Shown in pieces: positions 55,463-64,000 of a stretch of DNA of 64,000 bases. Location: NCBI GenBank assembly GCA_030374765.1, contig JARGXX010000004.1:1550001-1614000 (forward strand), given 5' to 3'. The notes under the pieces are model-generated. The model did no database searches and had not been told where the DNA came from. It saw only the letters and a list, made by a program, of their open reading frames with translations. Source of the stretch: Agarophyton chilense. Lineage: Eukaryota > Rhodophyta > Florideophyceae > Gracilariales > Gracilariaceae. How positions within the stretch are numbered: position 1 is the stretch's first letter; the number at the start of each line of letters is the position of its first letter. The translations under genes and the position numbers were made by a program.

Positions 55463-56259
55463 GTGACCACAGCTGTATTGGACACAGGCGCTGGTCCCAA
55501 CTTGGTCCATCCTAAGCTTCACTCACTGGGTTGGAAAGATTTTGTTCAGGCAAGCAAGACCCCAATGATTACCGATGCGTCTCATAGACCAATGGAAATT
55601 GAAGGGATAGTACCACTTTACCTCCAGGCAGGACAATTCAAATTCCGGACGTGGTTTCTTGTATGTTCTAACTTGGGCGCCGAGGCAATCCTAAGGACCT
55701 CCTTTATCGACCGATATATCAAGGCCATTTATCCAGGCCTTAAGAAAGTCGCGTTTTTCCGCGCACCTTCCATCTCCATAACTGGTTCAACCCCAGGGCC
55801 GGAAGCTTACCGCAAACGAGCGGTTGTCTCCGAAAACACGAAGTCCAATAAGGTTCGCCTCTCAAAGGCCATAACGATACTGCCGATGACCCAAATCACT
55901 GTATTGGTCCATTCCCAGTCCTCAGGTCTCGTAACGATTCAGAACCACGCGAAAACGGTTCTGAAGCACCTTATCTTGATGGCCAATGCAGTAATGGACA
56001 TCCACCCCAACAAGTCCTTTTTGGTCACAATCAGCCACTTCCGAGATAAACCCGTGCGGTTATCTAAAGGTACAGTGATTGGTATCACTTTACCCGCGCC
56101 CGTGGCCATTATGAAGGCCCAAATGGATGATATTGCGACGCCAAATCTAAAGGAGGACGTCGACTTTTGGAAGGAGACGGTCGCCATTGGCGAATTATTT
56201 GAATCCTTTAGGCCCCAGGTACTTGATCTCCTCAGTGAATACCAGGCCATGTGGTCAGG
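55463..56259 (+). pseudogene. pol: Retropepsin region of element D (truncated)
   Basis: DTGA catalytic motif in AVLDTGAGPNLVHP, then LGAEAILRTSFIDRYIKAIYPG, parallel to LPTDCLLGMNFID in A/B. The linker reads in one frame through WKETVAIGELFESF...DLLSEYQAMWSG, showing that the protease and RT frames were continuous in this family. After 56259 the sequence is copia H. Confidence 0.85.
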
Positions 56260-57943
56260 ATTGGCAATGACATCATGTCAGCATTCGAGATGGCAAAAGG
56301 CATCACCAAACCCATCAATGGCAAGCCACAGGACAATGTGCTCCCAGCAGACGAAACAGAATCCCACGAACTGTTTTCCGCTCGTCGCAAACTACAGCGC
56401 ATCCTTCAGTCCAAAGCTGTCAATCACATACCATTCACCGCCGGTGACCTCGTCGAAGTGTATGTCAGACAGGAAGTTGAGAAGCGCGGACGATGGTCGC
56501 TCCCCAAGACTGTGACATCAGTCAACGCCGACAGCCGCATTGACACTGTGTCTGGCAAAGTTGGCAAGGAATTGACAGCCGTGATTGGGGATACGCGCAT
56601 GGCAATCCCTGACACGAGCTTCGCAAAGCTTGTGCAAGACGGAATTGATGCCCTGGATGATATGAAAGACATCTAAATGTCACAAGAGTTCAATTCCAAC
56701 TCCTAATCACCTCCTGACACTGCGGCTGCCAACACTGATCTTGGCACACATGCAGTAGAAGACGATGTCACTGCCAGCATTGGTGACAGAGTGGAAATGT
56801 TCTGGCCGTCAGAGGACCAGTATTGTCCGGGCACTGTGCATTCTGCCGCGGACGATGGGCTCGTCAATTTGCACTATGATGAGGGCAGCAAGAAAGTGCT
56901 GGACATGTCCAAGGAGGTTTGGAATTTTTCCAGTGCCATTCCCGCCACCTTATTGAAAACTACAGGGCCACTCCCTATTGTAACTCAAGAAGCTTCCTTG
57001 CTCAAGCAAATGCTTAATTTTTTTGGCAAGAAGCCATTCCTCCAGCATCAGGCTCAGGGCTTTGAGCAGTATCCGGTATACAAGACATATGCCAAGGAGG
57101 AAGATAGGATCCTCAAAACTGCCTAGTCTATGATTCGTCTCCATGTCCCACCTAACTCCAACATTATCTTCAGCCATACCCTGTATAAGGTGAAGCATAA
57201 TGACGACGGTTCTTTGAAGCTGAAGGCCAGGATCGCCCTCTATGGGAATGAGGACGACCTGAAAGACATGCAGAGATATGACTGTGAAACCTTCCCGCCC
57301 ACAGGTTCGTGTATCTCAGGGAGTATCGCCTCCCTGCAAGTCTTGAAGCTCTACAAGGCCGAAGTCACCGCAGCCTTCCTCCAAACTGGCAAAGCGCAGC
57401 GCGATATTTATGTTCACCGGCGAAAAGAGAGTTAGATGAAGTCAACGCACGTCTGGCTCCTTCTTGCGGCTGCCTACGGTCTGGTGAACGCCAACGCGAA
57501 GTGGCAGCACGCATCGGACGAAGTAATGAAGAAAATAGGTCTGATACAGTGCACTCATATCCCACAACTTTTTTATCAGATGGCCGACGGCAAACTTGTG
57601 CTAGTTATAGCTAAGATTGTGGAAGACTTCAAAGTAGCCGGCGCCGATGATCTCGTGCAACGCTTTCTAACTGCGTTCAACGATCGCTTCAAGTTCGGTG
57701 TGGTCTATAATGGTCCGGGGAAGCTGAGAGTTTTCGGTATAAACACCATTCAGCATGAAGACTTATCCATTGAAACCAAAGCTGAAGATATGAAGAACAG
57801 TATCATGGAATACCCAATCACCCGCATGCGCCGCAAAGAGTCCAATCAGTACATGAACAAGATCAAGAAAGCTGCGTTTTCATTCATCAACAGCTCGATG
57901 AGCAGGATTTGAACAGCTGCATCCCCATTGCGTTCCTTCTACA
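56260..57943 (+). pseudogene. pol: Copia H integrase C-terminus and RT
   Basis: Begins IGNDIMSAFEMAKGITKP, with FSARRKLQRILQSKA and FTAGDLVEVYVRQEVEKRGRW (C-terminal integrase). A module follows with VEMFWPSEDQYCPGTV...NLHYDEGSKKVLDM, resembling a Tudor/chromo-type tail. RT has VPPNSNIIFSHTLYKVKHNDDGSLKLKARIA, EVTAAFLQTGKAQRDIYV, WLLLAAAYGLVNANAKWQ and FKFGVVYNGPGKLRVFGINTIQ. Four or more stops, no frameshift seen. Confidence 0.87.
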
Positions 57944-58556
57944 TGTCGTACAATCACCTCTGGGGTCTCTTACTTTCGTGTCTCGGGAGCGTGGTGACCC
58001 TCAACCTTAGAAGCTGGACGTGATAAACCTCGATGGTAACAGGGCATCGCGAAAACCCGCAGGGGCAAACAGCGGGGCAACTAGCCTATACCGTGTAGGT
58101 GAACCATGGTAGGCGTTGATCAACACGCGGTAAAACCTATGTGGTAGTTGAGAACCAATGAACCAAAAGGTATAGTTGTGACCCAAGTGGTGCCTGTCTT
58201 TATCAGACTAGGGTGGAGGAGGTGCAGTTCCCTATATGCAGTGGACTGCACTCTCCAGATCACCTGGGAGGTGCCACCAAGGCATGGTCTCTGACCTAGT
58301 GTCAGAGACCTGGCCAGCACTGGCTACACTGCCAGGTGGCCACTCCACCACTGTACTAAAAAACATATAATTACAATTACAACTACTAACAATCACTCAA
58401 CCAGAAGGTACATGTCAACACTACACGTGGCTGACACCACCTTGATGGTAGCTCGCCCGGAGCTGCGTGGCCGATGATCCCTCGCATCCATCACCTACAA
58501 GGTCAGTGTAGTATACTGATAACCTCAAAGGTCAAACCTTCTGCCACTATACGACA
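57944..58556 (-). repeat. Solo LTR of the A/B family (613 bp)
   Basis: Ends TGTCGTACA... and ...TATACGACA, flanked by CTACA at 57939-57943 and CTACA at 58557-58561. A perfect 5-bp duplication with no internal sequence shows LTR-LTR recombination after insertion. It contains the GGTCTCTGAC hairpin, the TATA/dyad block, and six ACC-N5-GGT sites by eye. Confidence 0.97.
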
Positions 58557-58561
58557 CTACA

Positions 58562-59232
58562 GTAGTCACGTACTTCAGAAAGACCCCGATCTCCGAGTCT
58601 TGTACATCCTGGAACAGTTGACTACTGTTCGCAGGCTGAAAAAGATGGGTACTGTGATGGAATACCCTCGCCCTGCTGACAAGTGCGACTACGAGCTGAG
58701 CGTTCTAGTAATATCTGATGCTTGGCACATTGACGACGTCGGTCAACTATGCGTTTTAACTGGTTTCTTTGTTGGTCCCATGAAGAAGGATGCTATCTAC
58801 CACGTTACGTCCTGAATCTCTCACGAGACCAAGTGACCTGTGACGAGCGTACCTGTGGCTGAAATATTCTCCGCAAGGGAAGAGATTAGGGAGGGTAAGA
58901 ACGTGCGCAGCGCCTACACTAAGCTGCTGAACGTCTAGGTCAACCTCCGCGTTCTGGTGGACTCTAAAGACTTGTTTACGTCTTTGTCGACACAGAGAAA
59001 TTCTGTGAAGAAGTCGATAAGGGGTGATGTAAGCAGAATGCGGATTGAATTCGAGACTTGAAGCGTTGAGTCCATCTCGTGAATCCTAAGTTCGGTAAAC
59101 CTCGCTGACCCTCTGACCAAGAAGAATAGCTGCCTAACCGAAGCGCTGCTGCTCACTCTCTATTCTGGTAGGCTAGGTATTGACTTCGAGGCTGCAGCTG
59201 AGATGAAGAGCTTTGAGAAGCGCTTCGGCTAG
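58562..59232 (+). pseudogene. pol: Copia H RNase H (right part)
   Basis: Continues the H frame with SSHVLQKDPDLRVLYIL, then RNase H landmarks NLRVLVDSKDLFTSLSTQRNSV...SIRGDVSRMRIEFET, VNLADPLTKKNSCLTEALLLTLYSGRLGIDF. Several stops. Confidence 0.85.
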
Positions 59233-59519
59233 CAAGAAAGGAGATTGATATGAAAGTCGAAAGCTAGTGACAGGGTGCCATGTAATGCGCACGCAAGCAC
59301 TCACGTTCCCTGACGCCCGTTCCGACTCTCACTCGTAGTTAGTGAATTTACATGAGCGACTTTCTACTGGCGCCCTCTCGCCCCTGTCGCGCTTCTACGG
59401 CCTCGGACCGCATGACAGCCCGAAATCGATTGTCAAGGCTATTTCAGCGGCTGAGGTTGAAACTACAGCCCACGAAGTGGTGCTAGGAAGGCTTAGAGAC
59501 GCTGGAACATCTAGCTAGG
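59233..59519. other. Unassigned stretch
   Basis: Between copia H and the DIRS-like region; no frame recognised. Confidence 0.4.
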
Positions 59520-59883
59520 AGTGCACTTGGAGATACTGCGTATGCGCGTGTATGAATCGGACGAAAGGGGGACTCGCGTTTCCCGGCTTGCACACAGCAC
59601 CGCATCGTTGGTCAAGAAAAATGCTCGGCTGGCGCTGCTCCATTTTCTCTTCCATTTCTGTTGCATGTGTGTTTCGCTTATCCTGGCCGTCCCGCTGGCC
59701 CTCTTTTACATCAGGTTGGTGCAGTACGAAATGGCTGCTGCGGGACGGGACAACAGAGAAGCAAAAGTGTAGCACCCACTGAAAGTACAGACTCCACACT
59801 GGCGAACATTTTTGGCATTTTTCTAATCCAGTCGCCACTCCGCCGCTGGTGGCGCTCCTGCGCCGAAAAGGCGCACGCTTCGA

Positions 59884-60510
59884 GTGCGGCTATGTCGTCA
59901 GTCACTACGAGACCTCCACATTTGGGCGGTGATCACCTGTGGGGAGGGACGAGAGCTCCACCTAATCCCGCCCGATCACACCATGCACAGTGAAAACGCA
60001 GATTTGGGGCTCGGTGGGACCATGGGCTACGACACGGTCGCTGGTCAGAAGGGTATGTGGGTCAGTCAGGGCTTCCAGACGGCAACTTACCGTCGGGCGT
60101 GCATTGCACTACAAGAGATGCGGGCGGTGCGACTCCTCTTAGCACGCTGGTTCGCGGACCATGTCGCACAGCTGTCAGTTCGCCGCGTGCTCCTGCGCGA
60201 GGATAACGCCGCCGTGGTCTTCATCCTGAACAAAACGGTGTCAGCGTCACAAGCTATGATAGTGGAGTTGCGGGGCCTCCAAAGCTCCTTACTGTCCTCG
60301 GAATATCATTGGAGGCCCGTTGGATCCCATCCGCTGTGAACCGCTACGCGAACGAGGTCCCCAGGATTTGGGACCCCGGAGATGTGAGAGCGTCACGCCG
60401 AATCGTTAAGTACATCAAGGAGAAACATGGGCTGGATCGTGCAACGTTTTTGCGTCACCCGAAGGGCGAGACGTACCCGGCGCGTCTGAGGTTCTTTTCA
60501 TCCTAGATGC
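59884..60510 (+). pseudogene. DIRS-like RNase H domain
   Basis: Reads MRLCRQSLRDLHIWAVIT, MHSENADLGLGGTMGYD (first acidic cluster), ITLRE-like ALQEMRAVRLLLARWF, LREDNAAVVFILNK (DN catalytic block) and, in a second frame from 60309, EARWIPSAVNRYANEVPR (R-W-PS--N--AD-(L)SR). Upstream LAVPLALFYIRLVQYEMAA (59670-59730) fits the segment preceding RNase H in such elements. Confidence 0.8.
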
Positions 60511-60803
60511 AGGCGGATTGGGGCCATGAGCGCGCCAGACTCTGGAACCCTCCGTTCGACTTCCTTCCCCTCGTAGTCAGGAAGATCGAGGTGGGGCTTG
60601 GACAGAGAGTCTTGCTCGCCCCTTACTGGCCCGCACAAGCGTGGTTCGCGCGCCTGCGGACCATCTCTTCGACTCTACATCCTCCCCACGGCTTCACTCC
60701 TTTTCGGCCAATTTGTGTCAACGCACCCGGTTAATGACGCCTGGGCTCTCGTCGTCGCCACAATCGGACCAGAGATGCCTGGGCCGACGGGATTTGGCTC
60801 ACC

Positions 60804-61778
60804 GTGCTATACTGCACCGGGATGGACACACCAACTGATGGCGCCGCAGAAGCTGCTCGGCTAGTAGCAGGGTACGGGTGCTCGAACTCCACTTGGCGGA
60901 ACCGTGTCAGGCAGTTACGTCATTTGTTATTTTTCTGTGATGAGGACGATCGATGCTCACTGCCCGCGCAGGAAGGAGACGTACTGGCCGTAATCGGCTA
61001 TCTTTCTCTTGAAAATCGCATTTCTGCCGCCTCACTGCCCCATCACCTCATTTCTGTTTCACGCTATCATGAACTTCATCATTTGCCCGCACCAACTGAG
61101 ACGCCCATGGTGTGTGAAATTGTGGTGGTCTACGGGCGTTTTCATAACACGCATCGACTACCAGCCGCCACACGTATGGGCTGTAATGCTTCGTTTATGG
61201 GTCGCGTTGTAAAAATTGGCATCGGATGCGTGTCGGTGGCGGATATTGGATGTTGTGCTGTTTTGGTATTCCCCTTCGTTTTTCAGGGTCGTTCTACGTC
61301 ACTGAGGTTTTTTGAACCCAGTGATACCTCCGTGGATTCCACAGGTGTCTCCGTGTCGTTCAAAAAGCGGAAGGGCAAGGCTCTACACTATCCTTTTATT
61401 CTACAATATCCAGTCTCTACCGCTTGAGGAGAGTGTAACCCGCTGGTTCTCTTTTAAAAGTGGTGCACCTTCAGACCGAACAGTATGGGTTTCTTTCACT
61501 TAGCTGCTTTTGCGACGCTGGGGACGGCCAATCTGGCTAATGCTAAGCGCCATGTTCAAGTTTTGGCTGGCCAGGTGGCGCCGCAGGGTTGCTGCTGTGG
61601 CTTGCACAGTCCTCGAATTGGAGGTTTTAATGAGCTCTTCGTTTTGTCGTTTTCTCATGAGTGGATCTTTAAACGTCTCGACTGATCTTTGGACCTTATG
61701 TTTCGCGTTTATGTCGACACTTGTATCGTTTTCACCGACCACTCGGCATGGTTTTTTGCACACCTACGCTCAACCGCG
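60804..61778 (+). pseudogene. DIRS-like tyrosine recombinase
   Basis: The N-terminal SAM-like core-binding domain is GYGCSNSTWRNRVRQLRHLLFFC and LAVIGYLSLENRISAASL. The catalytic domain has Arg in VFQGRSTSLRF...KKRKGKALHYP, the H-x-x-R box in GLHSPRIGGFNELFVLSF (about 61604-61655), and the nucleophilic Tyr in LMFRVYVDTCIVF (about 61710). In-frame TGA at 61425 and 61683 (the latter where Trp is usual) and a local frame change break it. Confidence 0.82.
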
Positions 61779-61780
61779 TA

Positions 61781-62184
61781 AGCGCGCATCTCCATTTTCG
61801 TTTGGTGTTCGTTGTTTGTACACTAGTGTATAATTGTGGAGACAGCCCGGTAAGTAGCGCACGGCTGTACTGCACTGTCAGCCTGCCGCGCGTGCGGCGT
61901 CGCGGCGTCGTTGCCCTGCATATGAGTCCTATATGATGAGGCAGCGGCCGCTTTTTCGCCAGTTTCGGTTCTTCCTATGTCTGTTTCTCTTCTCTCCCTA
62001 CCCGCTTCGCACCCTTACACTTGTGTTTTTGTCATCAGGTCTGTTCTCATGTTTTGAAAATCTGCGCTTCTTCTTTCGCTGTAGTGTATCTTGCCTTTTT
62101 CGATATCCTACGATTGCTTCAGTAAAACCTGAGTTATGAGTCTTCAATCTGCAAACTAAAAAAAACACTAACAGAAGGAGGATC
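61781..62184. other. No gene recognised
   Basis: Pyrimidine-rich on the + strand; may include the 3' end of the DIRS-like element. Confidence 0.4.
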
Positions 62185-62185
62185 A

Positions 62186-63130
62186 TAGTTGTTGTGTACT
62201 TTGATGATGTTTTAATTGCTAGCCAAACTCACGATCCTTTGAAGAAGAATTTCGCGCATCTGCCCAGTCAGCATGTATGACTCTGCATCAGAAAGGGCGA
62301 AAGAAAGTGTTTGGTACTGACGATTGAAAATAGAACATTTGAAACTCTTCATACGGTTCTAAATGCATCCTTGATTGACGATGCTCTGATATTTTTCCGG
62401 CATGGGGCAATATGAACTTTTCGCAACGCTCATGGTTTCTAACAAACATATGTAGCCAAAAGTGAATGGCGGTGACCTGTTAAACGGTCTCTACCCTGAA
62501 ATAGATGAACTTTGGCCTAATCTGACAAAAACGTACCATCCAGACATTTCATTTGCTGTTGGATACCTACCCGCTTTCTCGATTAGTACAGTATACCGCA
62601 CTAAAACGCTGGCTGGTAAACGTGCATTTCGATACAGGAAGGGAACAGAGGTCATGGGGATAGTATTTCGCAAAAGTATTGCTATCTTTGTGGGCTACAC
62701 CGATGGTGACTTTGCCTCTCATACTGATGATGGTATGTCTACAAGAGGCTTTATATTGGTGTCGTCTGGGGCTACTGTCGCTTGGTGTTCTAGAAGTCAA
62801 TCTGTTGTTGCTCGGTCTATAGTGTAATCTGAATACGATGCAATGTCTTACACCGTCCTTGATTCTTTTTGGTTACGTGATGTGATAACTTGACTTTATG
62901 TGAATATCAAGACAGTTGTGCTCATCTACAGAGACGATCAAGGAGTACTAATCCTCTCTCGCAATCAGATTCTTAGAGAAATTTCGAAACACCTTGACGT
63001 TCGCTATCATCTTTACACGCCCATGTGAAGAAGAGGAATGTTATGTTGAAGAAACTGCCAAGTTATTTGATGATTGCTGATACTACGGCTAAAAGCATGC
63101 CTACTTCCGCTTACCTTCATCATTGCAAGG
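62186..63130 (+). pseudogene. Ty1/copia element I, RT-RNase H fragment
   Basis: IVVVYFDDVLIASQTHDP (RT YxDD box) is near 62187-62245. Then comes HPDISFAVGYLPAFS, RAFRYRKGTEVMGIVF, FVGYTDGDFASHTDDGMSTRGFI and VAWCSRSQSVVARSIV at 62462-62827. The RNase H end SEYDAM, RDDQGVLILSRNQILREISKHLDVRYHLY follows a stop. Classic copia clade, different from G/H. Confidence 0.85.
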
Positions 63131-63767
63131 GCATGAGATTCAGAAAGGATTAAACACTTTATAACGACAGGATGCGTTGACATATGACGTTTGTACTTTA
63201 TAAGTACTGATTGAACATTACGGGCGTTCTATCTCTTAACGAGAGTATCATGGTTTACAATAGATTTTTTGTGATAACTGAATTGTAATTACAGAGAGCC
63301 TTTGGCAACATGAAATTAGAATATCCTACATAAGCCGAATTCTAGGATCCATGTCAAAGTAAAGTAGGTATCCAAATTGTGATTGACCAAGAAGAAATGG
63401 TGGTTAAAGGAAAGCATCACAAAGCTACAAGAATCTTCTATAGGCTTTCCGACAGATGATGCAAAATTTATGCCTGCTGAAACCCGATCAAACGGATTTG
63501 TCACTGAGATCGGGATAGTTTTAGTGCTAAACCCAGCTTCGGAAGAATTGTATTTAGCGATAAACAATTTCGAAAAGACTCGCCCCGGCACTCTTCTCTC
63601 ATACCCCCAATTCGTTAGAAAGACATAGGACAACATACCCCGCCCTGTCCTCACATATTAGTTTTCACCTTGATAACGAAATTTCTACGCTTAAGTCAAA
63701 CATTTGAGGGATACATCGATAAACTCAACGTGTGGAAGAGACAAAAAATCTCTGCAAAGAGAGCGAG
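63131..63767. other. No gene recognised
   Basis: Short frames only (63383-63628, 81 codons, no match). Confidence 0.4.
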
Positions 63768-64000
63768 TGTCGTACAATCACCTCTGGGGTATGCTACTGT
63801 CTTCTCTCGGGAGCGTAGTGACGCTCAACCGTAGGGAGCGTGTTGACGCTCAATCTGAGAGGGTAGACGTAGTAATCCTCGATGGTAACAGGGCACCGTG
63901 AAAACCCGCAGGGGCAAACGGCGGGGCAACTAGCCTATACCGTGTAGGTGAACCAAGGTAGGCGTCGACGTGCGGGAAAGCCTGTGTGGTAGTGGAGAAA
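63768..64000 (-). repeat. A/B-family LTR, runs off the window
   Basis: Starts TGTCGTACAATCACC as the solo LTR does, minus orientation, with two copies of the short tandem segment. The left flank is GCGAG, not a PBS, so this is a solo or a 3' LTR. Confidence 0.9.

Larger units (their letters stand above)
52466..56259 (+). mobile_element. Ty3/gypsy element D, 3'-truncated
   Basis: 5' LTR, PBS, gag and protease of a family distantly related to A/B. Similarity ends at MWSG just before RT, at 56259, where copia H sequence begins. RT, RNase H, integrase and 3' LTR are missing. Confidence 0.85.
56260..59232 (+). mobile_element. Ty1/copia element H remnant, split by a solo LTR
   Basis: Left part 56260-57943, right part 58562-59232. 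Integrase C-terminus, RT and RNase H of the same clade as G. One frame (from 56251) runs to 57912 with only in-frame stops (56674, 56704, 57124, 57433) and continues in frame after removal of the solo LTR and one CTACA. Confidence 0.88.
59520..61780 (+). mobile_element. DIRS-like retroelement fragment (RNase H + tyrosine recombinase)
   Basis: A post-RT region, RNase H, then a tyrosine recombinase follow in order on the + strand, which is the DIRS arrangement (no DDE integrase). RT proper and terminal repeats were not found in the window. Frames are broken. Confidence 0.8.

Overview
This is a transposon-dense eukaryotic window. It holds long retroelement polyproteins, LTR pairs, chromodomain integrases, Tc1/mariner DNA transposons and a tyrosine-recombinase retroelement, and shows no bacterial operon structure. 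The host cannot be named from the sequence. The mix of chromovirus-like Ty3, several Ty1/copia clades, Tc1/mariner and DIRS-like pieces would fit an alga (perhaps a red alga) or another protist, and I hold that weakly. Only one ORF, a secreted protein at 36.1-37.0 kb, looks like an intact host gene.

Layout. 1-8531: Ty3/gypsy copy A (+), its 5' LTR cut by the window edge. 8562-19731: Ty3/gypsy copy B of the same family (-), tail to tail with A. 19878-20318: old LTR of a second Ty3 family (D). 20334-23116: decayed gene with QEEA(D/E)TR-, GCD- and CXC-type motifs. 23.1-27.9 kb: AT-rich, mostly unassigned. 27879-32834: complete short-LTR chromovirus C with a GATAT duplication. 33.2-35.1 kb: intact Tc1/mariner element inserted into an older copy of its own superfamily. 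36094-37032: secreted protein. 40.98-45.6 kb: copia remnant E carrying a second Tc-like insertion. 46.4-50.6 kb: copia F (-). 50.87-52.4 kb: copia G (-). 52466-56259: Ty3 element D, 3'-truncated and fused to copia H (56.26-59.23 kb), which carries a solo A-family LTR. 59.5-61.8 kb: DIRS-like RNase H plus tyrosine recombinase. 62.2-63.1 kb: copia fragment I. 63768-end: another A-family LTR.

Two features of the A/B family stand out. (1) Behind the chromodomain integrase lies a long ORF on the opposite strand (7114-7902 in A; about 10087-12293 in B) that resembles nothing I recognise. (2) The whole family, LTRs, coding and antisense parts alike, is strewn with the split palindrome ACC-N5-GGT. 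I counted about 35 by eye in copy A, where chance predicts about two, and six in one 613-bp solo LTR. Several large A/B indels break at AGGT. Family D instead appears enriched in CCTNAGG. A retroelement that encodes an antisense protein and carries dispersed sites for a sequence-specific factor is my best candidate for an undescribed system; that link is inference.

Almost every coding region is broken. The exceptions are the Tc transposase at 33585-34580 and the secreted host protein. The large B RT ORF is also long and uninterrupted, but it sits in a defective element.
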